DNA from: Amorphophallus konjac
Lineage: Eukaryota; Streptophyta; Magnoliopsida; Alismatales; Araceae
Assembly (NCBI GenBank): GCA_022559845.1
Contig: CM040117.1
Coordinates: 15,090,856-15,154,855, forward strand
Reading direction: 5' to 3'
Length of the DNA: 64,000 bases
Position numbers and translations under genes: made by a program. The notes under the pieces were generated by a model. The model was given only the letters and a program-made list of their open reading frames with translations. It was not told the DNA's origin and ran no database searches. This document shows, piece after piece, positions 22,799-31,959 of the stretch (the stretch's first letter is position 1; each line of letters opens with the position of its first letter).

Positions 22799-23199
22799 TG
22801 GAGGCTGAAGAAGCAGCCGGCTCAGCATCTGCAGAAGGAGGAGAGCTCACCGATTATCTTTTCTTGGTCTCCCTCCCGCTTTCAATCTCTCCTACAGCAG
22901 CGGGAATTCTTACCCCGTCTTCCTCCCATCATGGTAAATCCATCCTTCATTCATCCACCTGAAATTCTCTTTGTTCCCTGTGCTTGCGGGCATTGCCCGC
23001 CCATTGATCTATCCACTCTATTCACTCCTCCTCCCCCCAACGCCCAACTCCACGAGATGTGGTTCTCGTCTTCCGATCCTTTCTTCGATTGCATCTTCCC
23101 CGAGCTGTTCCCCATGCAGCTCCCGCCTCCTCCATCTTGTTGTGTAGTCTCCACTGATCTCCAAAAAAGAAAAACGTCAAATTCGAAACGGAGATTTCA
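22799..23199 (+). other. Linker between protease and RT, possible retained intron
   Basis: After the TAG at 22796-22798 the protease frame continues open from 22931 to 23272, giving a low-complexity Pro-rich peptide not typical of pol. The RT frame (one base different) is open from 23158. In Ogre, a Tat relative, an intron is removed between protease and RT. Donor-like (GGTAAAT at 22933) and acceptor-like (TTTCAG ending 23200) sites exist, but that pair does not join the frames. Confidence 0.4.
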
Positions 23200-25650
23200 G
23201 TGGAAGATTATGCTACCTTGTCTCCATCCTCCTCCCAGGGGCACGAGTCCCCTACTCCTTCCCTTCCACTAGGTCTTCTTCCTCCTAGGTTAGGATTAGA
23301 GTCTATCGGGTCTAGGGAAGTAGAGTCAGTTAGGTTTAGAGAAGTAGGGTCTTGTTCTAGGTCGTCCAACCCTTCCTCCTCTGAGTCGCGCCCACTTGCG
23401 CGTCCTCCCAAATCCGTCCCTGATAGGTTCTTGCAAGATCTAGCTCAGCGTTGTCATGCCCTTTTGAAGTGTCCAGAATTTGTTACTACGGTAATTATGA
23501 TTGAAGATGAAGAAGAAATAGAAGGGGTGTGGAGCGATGACGGACTCGGCGTCTATGAAATCCTGGATGAAAAAGATCCGATCAATGAGGACAGCGACGT
23601 AGATGACACTGCCGATTTATATGCACAAGGACTTAAGAAATTCAACGAGCCATCATCGGCAGTGGATGAACCTATGAAAGAAATCAACTTGGGAACTGAA
23701 GAAGACCCAAGGCCCATCATTATTGCCGCTAATCTCCCTCCACAAGTAGAAGAAGATTTGATCAAGGTTCTAAGGGAGTATAGCGATTCCTTCGCCTGGT
23801 CTTATGAGGACATGCCAGGTCTTGACCCCTCTTTAGTGGAACATCGACTCGTGCTTAAACCAGGGGCAACACCTGTGAAACAACGGTCAAGGAGATTTCA
23901 CCCCCACATGGCCTTAAGGATTAAGGAAGAGGTCGACAAATTATATAAGGCCAGATTCATTAGAGTTGTTCTATATCCTCAGTGGGTGGCGAAAATAGTC
24001 CCTGTTATCAAGAAGGATGGAAAGGTGTGTATCTGCATCGATTTCAGGGATCTCAACAAAGCATGTCCAAAAGATGATTTCCCGCTGCCTCATATTGATG
24101 TCTTGGTCGATAGCACCGCCGGGTACGAATCTCTATCATTTATGGACAGTTACTCAGGCTATAATCAGATCCATCTCGCTCCGAAAGATCAAGAGAAAAC
24201 CTCCTTCACCACGCCCTGGGGCACGTACTGTTATGTGGTTATGCCGTTTGGTTTGAAGAACGCAGGTGCCACCTATCAAAGGGCAATGATGGCCATCTTC
24301 CACGATATGATGCATATCTATATGGAAGCTTACGTGGATGACATTCTGGTGAAGTCAAGAACCAAAGAAGAACACCCCTCTATTCTGGCTAAGGTGCTGC
24401 AAAGAGCACGAGAGTACAAGCTCAAAATGAATCCAAATAAGTGCGTATTTGGAGTCTCTTCAGGGAAGCTGTTAGGTTTCATAGTGAGCAAACGGGGGAT
24501 CCAGATTGATCCTAACAAAGCACATGCCGTCATGGACATGCCTCCGCCTAAGAACATTACGAAACTTCGAGGACTGATTGGTCGATTACAATTCATTAGA
24601 AGATTCAGATCCCAACATTCTCAAAGGTGCCGTCCGTTTTATGAATTGCTTAAGGCGGGGGTCAAGTTTGAATGGAATCAAGACTGTCAGAAGGCCTACG
24701 AGGACTTAAAGGAATATCTATCCAATCCCCTAGTTTTGCAACCTCATGTCCCTGGGAAACCCCTGATCCTATACATCTCGGTTATTGAGGACTCCCTAGG
24801 GGCGGTCTTAGCACAAGTAGATGATGAAGGGAAAGAGCGGGCTGCATATTACCTCTCTCGATTATTTAACCCAGCTGAGTCTAGATACACCGCTATGGAG
24901 AAGACTTGTGCCGCCATAGTGTGGGTAGCTCAGAAGCTTAAACATTACTTCCTTGCCCACCCAGTTAGGTTGATCTCTAGAATGGACCCGATTCGCTATC
25001 TCTTAGAAAAGCCTGTCCTTTCTAGTAGGTTAGCTCGCTGGCAGAGCTTCCTCTCTCAATTTGATATCACGTTTGTCGTTCAGAAGGCGGTCAAAGGATA
25101 CGCCATCGCTGATCATCTTGCCCATCTTCCTATTCCTCACACTGACTCCATTCAGGACGATTTCCCTGATGAGCATCTCTCTGTACTCACCCATCATCCC
25201 TTTTGGTCTCTGCACTTCGATGGTGCGCTCAATTCTCAAGGCCGAGGGATCGGCGCTGTTCTGCTCACTCCAGAGGGAGTGACTATTCCCTTCGCTTATC
25301 AACTTCGATTTCCTGCTACCAACAACATCGCTGAGTATGAAGCTCTCCTAGCTGGACTGAAGCATGCCTATCTCCTAGGTGCACGCTATTTGAATATCAT
25401 AGGAGACTCTCAGCTCGTCCTACGGCAAGTTCTGTCCACTTACCGCACTCGTGACTCCAAACTCAAGCCATATCAAGATTTGGTCACGCTCCTTGCTAGG
25501 CGATTCCGTAAGTTGATCTATATCCATACTCCTCGCTCTCAGAATATTCTAGCCGATGCTCTAGCATCTCTTGCTTCCTCTCTATCTTTCCCTCTCAGTC
25601 GGAACACTAAGACTATCGTTGTTCAGAGACTGGACGCACCCTCCCTTTAG
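23200..25650 (+). CDS. RT, RNase H and second (archaeal-type) RNase H, Tat element
   Basis: A single open frame of 816 codons. Residues ~1-190 are an acidic linker; RT spans about 24000-24540 with KKDGKVCICIDFRDLN, FMDSYSGYNQI and the YVDD box at 24331-24342. The gypsy RNase H follows (ILYISVIEDSLGAVLAQ, AESRYTAMEK). A second RNase H begins at PFWSLHFDGALNSQGRG (near 25196), with Asp (25216), Glu in AEYEALLAGL, Asp in IGDSQLV, and Asp in NILADALASLA. The dual arrangement is a hallmark of the Tat clade. Valine replaces the usual Asn/Gly in the SIRVVLYPQW segment. The frame ends in TAG at 25648, just before the integrase, in line with a nonsense mutation inside what was one polyprotein. Start codon is arbitrary; the frame opens at 23158. 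Confidence 0.9.
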   Translation: MEDYATLSPSSSQGHESPTPSLPLGLLPPRLGLESIGSREVESVRFREVGSCSRSSNPSSSESRPLARPPKSVPDRFLQDLAQRCHALLKCPEFVTTVIMIEDEEEIEGVWSDDGLGVYEILDEKDPINEDSDVDDTADLYAQGLKKFNEPSSAVDEPMKEINLGTEEDPRPIIIAANLPPQVEEDLIKVLREYSDSFAWSYEDMPGLDPSLVEHRLVLKPGATPVKQRSRRFHPHMALRIKEEVDKLYKARFIRVVLYPQWVAKIVPVIKKDGKVCICIDFRDLNKACPKDDFPLPHIDVLVDSTAGYESLSFMDSYSGYNQIHLAPKDQEKTSFTTPWGTYCYVVMPFGLKNAGATYQRAMMAIFHDMMHIYMEAYVDDILVKSRTKEEHPSILAKVLQRAREYKLKMNPNKCVFGVSSGKLLGFIVSKRGIQIDPNKAHAVMDMPPPKNITKLRGLIGRLQFIRRFRSQHSQRCRPFYELLKAGVKFEWNQDCQKAYEDLKEYLSNPLVLQPHVPGKPLILYISVIEDSLGAVLAQVDDEGKERAAYYLSRLFNPAESRYTAMEKTCAAIVWVAQKLKHYFLAHPVRLISRMDPIRYLLEKPVLSSRLARWQSFLSQFDITFVVQKAVKGYAIADHLAHLPIPHTDSIQDDFPDEHLSVLTHHPFWSLHFDGALNSQGRGIGAVLLTPEGVTIPFAYQLRFPATNNIAEYEALLAGLKHAYLLGARYLNIIGDSQLVLRQVLSTYRTRDSKLKPYQDLVTLLARRFRKLIYIHTPRSQNILADALASLASSLSFPLSRNTKTIVVQRLDAPSL

Positions 25651-27022
25651 GATCCTTGGTTCATCAACCTTCGGAAGGCTGTAGAGGTGAGGGCTGAGAA
25701 GGAAGATCTAAAGGAAGTATCTTTAATAGAGCTAGAAGAGATTCTGGATGAAGAAGAATTACCTTGGTATCACGAAATCGAGTTGTTTTGCAAAGAAGGA
25801 TCATTCCCAGAAGGGGCAAATGCCGAGCAGCGCAAGTCAATAAGAAGAGCCGCCTCAAGGTACACCATTGTTGCAGGAGAACTATATAGGCGCGCTACTA
25901 ATGGAATGCTCATGAGATGCTTAGACGATGATGAGGCATGGAAAGTGGCTGAAGCAGCCCATTCTAGTGAGTGTGGAGGTCATGTCAATGGCCAGGCTCT
26001 AGCGAAGAAGATCCTTAGGCAGGGCTACTACTGGCCCACTCTAGAGGAAGATTACTCCCTCTATGTCCGGAGGTGTCTTAAGTGCCAACTCCATGCTGAT
26101 AAATCCATGCTCCAGCTTCATCTCTCCATCCTCTCTCTGCTCCTTGGCCATTCTCTATGTGGGCTTTCGACGTTGTCGGCCCGCTCGGTGATCCTAATTC
26201 TCAGATCAAGCAGAAATCCTTTATCCTTACCGCCACTGAGTACTTCACCAAATGGGCCGAAGCCGAGGCGTACGCAGAGATCAAAGCTTCAACGGTGTGC
26301 CGCTTTATCATGAAGAATATCATCTCGCGGTTCGGAGTGCCAAGCAGTATCATCACCGACAACGGACCCCAGTTCGTCTCCCAAGAGCTCAAGGACCTAT
26401 GTAAGAAGTTCAATATTGCATTGCATCATTCATCTCCATATTACCCTCAAGGCAACGGTCAACCCGAGGCCACTAATAAAACCCTTCTTAAAATCATCAA
26501 GAAAACAGGGGAATCTATAAGTTTTTCGATTGGCCAGAAAGATTAGTGGAAGCTCTGTGGGCTTACCGCACCTCCGTCCGTACTCCCACGGGACAAACTC
26601 CCTATGCTCTTACCTACGGGATGGAGGCGGTGCTCCCATATGAGATCTTGACCCCTTCCCTTAGAGTGCAGCTTGATAAGGAACTTAATCTCGATGAACA
26701 TCGAGAGGCATTACTGGTTCAGCTGGAACTCTTAGATGAGAAGAGGATGAACGCGGCCGATCATGTATCCGTTTATCAATAGAGAGTTTCGCGTTACTTT
26801 CAGAAGAAGGTAATTGAACGTAAATTTCAAAAAGGAGATATGGTTTTGAAACGCAAATTCATTCGGTCTGCAGGACCTAGGTCTAAATTACAACCTAACT
26901 GGGAAGGGCCGTTTGTCGTGAAAGAGGCTTATCCAGGAAATGCTTATCGCTTAGTAAACGCGGAAGGTGAGGAGCTCTCTCACCCGTGGAATGGGTTGTA
27001 CCTTAAGCGTTTCTTTCCTTAG
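25651..27022 (+). pseudogene. Integrase of the Tat element
   Basis: Inserts element DNA into the host. The zinc module is in frame with RT (HSSECGGHVNG ... CLKCQ, about 25960-26090). A one-base loss near 26100 shifts frame. The catalytic core follows: Asp in AFDVVGPL (about 26163), Asp in ITDNGPQF (about 26357), Glu in GQPEATNKT (about 26465). Another shift near 26525 gives the next block, EALWAYRTS ... GMEAVLPYE. A TAG at 26780-26782 stands in the helix VYQ-RVSRYF; the C-terminal domain then runs to 27022 (GPFVVKEAYPGNAYRL, HPWNGLYLKRFF). All domains are there, but at least two frameshifts and two stops make it non-functional. Confidence 0.88.
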
Positions 27023-27772
27023 AGTCTAATCCGTGCCACCCCGGCAGCAAGATGTTCCTCCATTTCTCTAAAAGGGTCCCGAGTAAGGCAACCACACACT
27101 ACACAGCATCCCTGGTCAGGTTTCTCACTTTAAAAGACACCGTTTCTCCTTGGTCATGCTTTGGGGGAAAGTTGAAGTCCCTGCTCGTTCCTTCCATCGG
27201 CTGAATCCAGGGGCAAGAAGTGAATAAGGAGGCGACAACCAATCCAAGCACCTTGATAAGAGGAGGTCTCAAATAGGGGCAGTCCGTTATGACCTGATGC
27301 CACAAGCAAAGAAACAAGAAAAAAAAGAAAGCAAAGGATAAAATCAAAAGCATCATCTCAAAGGTCTATTGAATATGGTTCCAAAGCTCCAGAAAGGCAA
27401 GAAAAAGAATCTAGGCATGACAAGAGTGGCAGTACAGTTCCCCGCGGGACGAATGAGCCCGGTCGCACGCATGCCTAGAGTGGACTAAGGTTCGATGACG
27501 GACACAAAGTCCCGGCGCAACAGACCAAATTTCTAATGGGTTGTCTAGAGAGAAACCCAAGTCCTAAAAGCTTCTAGATCTGGCCTAAGCTTACCCCCCG
27601 TGTTCTATTTTCCTTTTTCAGGATCGAAACTAGTACCCTGGGTATGGCCCTGGTAGAAACACCGTCATGAAAATCTGGGCCTTGGTCAGGGTTTGTCACC
27701 TCATTGCACGCCAACCTCGGGACTCTCAATACGATGCGGAGGGCCCACGTTGCTAAGGGGAAGCACTGGTTT
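27023..27772. other. Non-coding spacer after Tat pol
   Basis: No convincing frame on either strand. I see no repeats or motif clusters of the types that fill the neighbouring cargo region. Confidence 0.5.
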
Positions 27773-28070
27773 TCAAAATCCAAAAATAACATATATTTCA
27801 AAATCCAAGAACAACATATATTTCAAAATCCAAAAACAACATATATTTTAAAATCCAAAAACAACATATATTTCAAAATCCAAAAAATAACATATATTTC
27901 AAAATCCAAAAACAACATATATTTCAAAATCCAAAAACATCATATATTTCAAAATCCAAAAACATCATATATTTCAAAAATCTAAAAAACATCATATATT
28001 TCGGAATCAAAAAACATCAAATATTTCCAAAATTCACAAAAATTCGAATATTTTCCAAAATCCAAAAAAA
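27773..28070. repeat. AT-rich ~25-bp tandem array
   Basis: About ten head-to-tail copies of a unit holding ACATATATTTCAAAATCC followed by a short A run. The left units are almost identical; the right ones decay (ATCATATATTTC, then ATCAAATATTTCC). Tandem arrays downstream of pol are frequent in Tat elements and can seed satellites. Confidence 0.9.
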
Positions 28071-28289
28071 TACCATCACATGCATCGCATTAGTTCTATT
28101 ATGTTTTTTCCCGCCTATTTAATAAGGCTCCACCCCTTGACCAAATATCAAGGAACGATCATTATCTAACTTGCTTCGGGGCAAGGGGTTGAGTCTAAGA
28201 ACATATCTAACTTGTTCTATGTTTAAGTGTGTGCAGAACGCAGGATCAAGAACAAAGCTGAAATCTCATAACTATGCAGGTTCAGGGCT

Positions 28290-28560
28290 GTAACACGCCA
28301 TCAGTGGACCGCCACACTCATATAACGGTCTATGATTAAACCGTTACTTTTCCTTCGGACGTCGACTCTATTCTTTCAGCAGATCTATTTTTGACGGCCC
28401 CAGGCAGACCGTCATTTCCTCCTGACGACCTATCTTTAGACCGTTATATCCTCCAGAGAACAGGATTCTCAGAACATATATTATGACGGCCTGTCTCCCC
28501 ACCGTTATATCCTTCTAACGGCTCTGATCCGATCCGTTACATTCTCCAGAAGCTCTGTTC
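28290..28560. repeat. AACGGTCT / AGACCGTT cluster 1 in cargo
   Basis: Five to six pairs: for example TATAACGGTCTATGATTAAACCG spans a stem with its TTAC partner near 28322-28347, and others at 28395-28415, 28421-28450, 28484-28512 and 28514-28540. It separates the tandem array from antisense gene 1 (3' side). Confidence 0.75.
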
Positions 28561-28702
28561 TGCTGATCATTCTAGCCAAGACAAGCCACAAGTTCATGTC
28601 CATTCAACTAAGGCAATCCCATCTTATTCATATGAACTTAATTCAACAAAAGATTGATAAAATTCCAACTCTGATTGTCAATTACATAGTTCAAAAAGAA
28701 AA

Positions 28703-30172
28703 TCAAGCTACATTCAGTTTCTTATCCGCAAGAGGGCGGATCTTCCTCAACTCTTTCACATAACCACGGCGTGCTTCGTCGTTCTCTTCCACTTCTTCTT
28801 GCCACGGACGTACCTTGCTGATCTCCCACATGGTCAGTGCGTTACGGACTACTCTCTCATCCTCCTCGGTCCCCATCTTCCTAGGTAGAAGGGGAGGATA
28901 GTGTGATAGTGCAGGAACTTCAATCCGAGGTGGTCCGATCTGAAGATGGCACCGATGTGGGTTGTAGATCGCCATGGTAGTATTTCCCACTAGCTGGAGG
29001 TCCAGGCCTTGACGCCGTGGTATTCTAAGAAGAGTGCTCTGAAGGATTCTTGGTCGCATGATGAACTTGTCTATTGGAAAGGTGTTGAAGAAGAGGCGCC
29101 ATTCATCCTGAGTTTTCTTGTCCGCCGTCTTGCATTCAACCTGTGAAGAAAATCCAGATGCCCCTCCAATGAAGAAGAGAGGGTGGCTCCCAAGGATCCG
29201 GATAGCAGAAGTTATATCTTCCTTTGGTTGGAATTTGATTCTCACTCCCATCCAACACTCAAGGAGTATCATGGAACCGAACAAAGGTCCTCTTAGGCAA
29301 GCCGAGGTTAGTCCTTCATAAAGATATGAGAGGATCGCTTGAGAGATGGACATTCCCCGCCACAACCCACTAATAATGCTGAGATTTTGGGTATCTAAAA
29401 GGTGGTCGGTCGTGGTAAAAAGGAATTCTCCACATAAGCAAACCACCACCGCCTTGGCTATTGCTCCATGTCTCTCCCACTTGTTCTTACAATGAGAGAC
29501 TATCCACTGTACCAAGGGTATCAAGTGTATGTGGTGTGGGTTGATCATGGTCCTCACGTCCTTTGGATTATGGATGAAATCACTCAAGATCAAGGACGGG
29601 TCAATAGGCTCAACCGTGTAGCAAACTAGGTCTCCATCCCCCGCCTTAGTCTTAGGAAGGGCTAGGTAGGTTTCCACCTCCTCTAATAGGACTGTTGCTT
29701 CAAAGGAAGGGAAGATAAAGGTATGTGTTTGTGGATGCCATAATTCTACGAGGTTGAAATACTAGGCCAATCTAATATCAATTTCTGGAAGTTCTTGCCT
29801 AAGACCAAGAGAGGTTGACGGTGCCATGCTTTAAGGATTGATGTAACCTTTAAAGGGAGTGCCTTTACCATGGGAGCCACCCACTTCAGATTAGAATAGC
29901 ATCTTGGACCGGGAAGGGGCTAAGAAGAAAAAGAAAAATCATGAGGAAGAAGATGAAGTGCAGAAATTTCTGAACTTGGTTAGGTTATGGAAGCTTACCA
30001 CTCTTTGAGCATTAGAGCTTAGATGCTTGGCAATTGAGGTTAGCCTTTGTAGCTCTCCATACTCTTTTCTTGCAGCTTTGGGTCCAGTGTAGACTCTCTC
30101 CTCCATAGCCATCACCTCGAAGCTTCTCTTCATCTTGTTTCCTGCCCTTAGGAGGGGTTTTTCAGCCTTCAA
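28703..30172 (-). pseudogene. Antisense cargo gene 1: PMD/DUF7745-like protein
   Basis: Read on the minus strand. Exon 1 is 30172-29999 (58 codons, basic). GTAAGC follows at 29998; a pyrimidine tract and TTAG end the 79-bp intron at 29920; exon 2 is 29919-28703. The junction is phase 0 and leads into LKWVAPMVKALPLK. Near 29830-29760 a frame change is needed; the main frame has a TAG at 29764-29762 and then runs 350 codons to 28703. It includes LVELWHPQTHTFIFPSF and LLEEVETYLALP, the pattern with which plant mobile domain-type proteins begin (W-P-hydrophobic-F-P...TLEE), and the middle HGAIAKAVVVCLCGEFLF. My assignment is by pattern only. Function unknown; the family is linked to transposon silencing in plants. 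One shift or stop separates it from an intact gene. Confidence 0.65.
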
Positions 30173-30359
30173 GCAGAGAATTCAGAAAGATACGATTTTG
30201 GCTAGGTTTCCAAGTTTTAAAGGTTGGGCTTTGGCTTTAAAGGGATAACATTCGGATGGGAAGGCGTTATCTTAAGTTTGGAAGAAGTCTAGAACGGATT
30301 GGAGGCTTCTTATCTCGGGTTTTACCCCTTACGGCTCAATCCGTCTCGGAGTACAATTC

Positions 30360-30620
30360 ATGATATAACGGTCTGTCGTCGGATCGTTACTTGACTATGA
30401 CGTGCCAGCTCTGGGCCGTCACATTTCCTGTGGGTTTAAATTTAGTCCAACCTTGATCTGTCAAGCTTAACGGTCTAGCATCAGACCGTTATATTCTTGT
30501 GACGCATTCTCGCTGAGCCGTTACATTCTCTACTGATCAGTTTTGGTCAATCATGCTCAATGGTCTTGCTCATGACCGTTATCTATCTCCGACGCACTGT
30601 GCGTGGACTGTCACATTCCC
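30360..30620. repeat. AACGG/CCGTTA cluster 2 in cargo
   Basis: Inverted pairs such as ATAACGGTCTG...GGATCGTTAC (30363-30391), TTAACGGTCTAG...AGACCGTTA (30469-30492) and GACGCA...GCCGTTACA alternate through the segment. Lies upstream of antisense gene 1 exon 1. Confidence 0.7.
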
Positions 30621-30629
30621 TGCACATTT

Positions 30630-31380
30630 TGTTAAGTCTATACATCCCATTCATCATCCTAGTATATACAACATTTTTAAGTCTATACAGCATTTTTTTT
30701 AAATCTACACATCGTGTTGAAGTCTATACAGCATTTTGAAGTCTGCACATTTCATTCTTCATTTTGAAGTCCATACAGCATGTTAAAGTCTATACATCAC
30801 TTTGAAGTCTGTACAGCATTTTGAAGTCTGCACATTCATTCTTCATGTTGAGGTCTACACAGCCTCAAGTCTATACATCATGTTCAAGTCTACACATTTT
30901 GAAGTCTGTACATTCTTGATCCAAGTCCGTACATTACCCAAATGTGCACAACCCCAAGTCTGCACATTCCTCGTCCAAAGTCCATACATTCCCCAAGTCT
31001 GTACAGTCTCCATCCAAAGTCTACACAGCCTTAAGTCTATACATTTTGTACAGTCTTCATCTAAAGTCCATACATTCCCCAAGTCTTCATCTAAAGTCCA
31101 TACATTCTCCAAATCTGTACATTCTTCATCCAAGTGTGTACAACCCCAAGTCTATACATTCCTTGTCTAAAGTCCATGCATTCTCCAAGTCTGTACATTC
31201 TTGATCCAAGTCCATACATTGCCCAAGTGTGCACAACCCCAAGTCTGCACATTCCTCGTCCGAAGTCCATACATCCTTCAGGTCTGAGCATTCCTTGGCT
31301 AAAACGAACTCTACACATTGTTTGGTCATCTGCACTCCAAGTCTATACATCACTTGGACGAGGTCTGTACACTCATGAGT
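30630..31380 (+). repeat. AAGTCTRTACATT array inside the Tat element
   Basis: Some 35 copies of AAGTC(T/C)(A/G)(T/C)ACA(T/G) with spacers such as TTCATTCTTCAT, TTCCCC and CTCGTCC. Same motif and same orientation as the arrays in the Sirevirus LTRs (4682-5215, 12597-13570, 38169-38800), though the element belongs to another superfamily. Internal block duplications are visible (about 30925-31000 against 31200-31270). Confidence 0.85.
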
Positions 31381-31399
31381 GCATTCATAATTCAGTCTT

Positions 31400-31570
31400 G
31401 TTCTGTCAAGTCTAACGGTCTAGCATTTGACCGTTACATCCTTCTGATGCACCAGCTCTGAGCCGTTACTCTTTCTGCTTCTCAGTTCTACAAAATTGAG
31501 CTCTGTCCTCTTTAACGGCCCCCATCTAATGCGTTATTTGATCCTGATGGTCTGGATCTAGACCGTTACA
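31400..31570. repeat. AACGG/CCGTTA cluster 3 in cargo
   Basis: TCTAACGGTCTAGCATTTGACCG (stem near 31411-31436), GAGCCGTTAC, TTTAACGGCC and GGTCTGGATCTAGACCGTTA follow each other. Lies between the tandem array and the 3' end of antisense gene 2. Confidence 0.7.
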
Positions 31571-31959
31571 TTGTCTACTGCTAAAATTTGGGCTATTCCT
31601 ATCTGCCTCTGTTTAGACCTGGCGGTCTTACAGGCTTTTCATTTCTGTTCATCCTACCCGTCCACACATTATCTCATCCACATCATTCACATTTTATCCA
31701 CGCCATCATCCATTCCCTCACATGCATTCATTTTCATCAATTCTTTCACACATCCACAGGCATTTCCTGCATTTCAACCATACTCTCACATACATTTTCT
31801 TGCATTCATTCCCATTCATTTTCACATGATCACCTGTTTGCATACACATCCATTCATTCACATAAAAGTCACAACAAAACACAAAAAAAAAGATTTACTT
31901 TTTTTTATTTCATTTCCATATAAGTCATGTACAAGTAAAAACAAAAAGAAAAACATGCA
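31571..31959. other. Non-coding segment downstream of antisense gene 2
   Basis: C/T/A-rich sequence with many CATTCA words on the plus strand; on the minus strand it would be the 3' untranslated region of gene 2. No frame of interest; no clear poly(A) signal picked. Confidence 0.4.

Noticed and set aside
23163..23169. AAAAAAG slippery heptamer for -1 frameshift between protease linker and RT
   Set aside because: The codon phase is wrong: in the protease frame the bases split as CAA AAA AGA, not as X XXY YYZ.
27704..27985. 93-codon frame with repeated FKIQKHHIFQNPK-like words
   Set aside because: It is a translation of the 25-bp tandem array.
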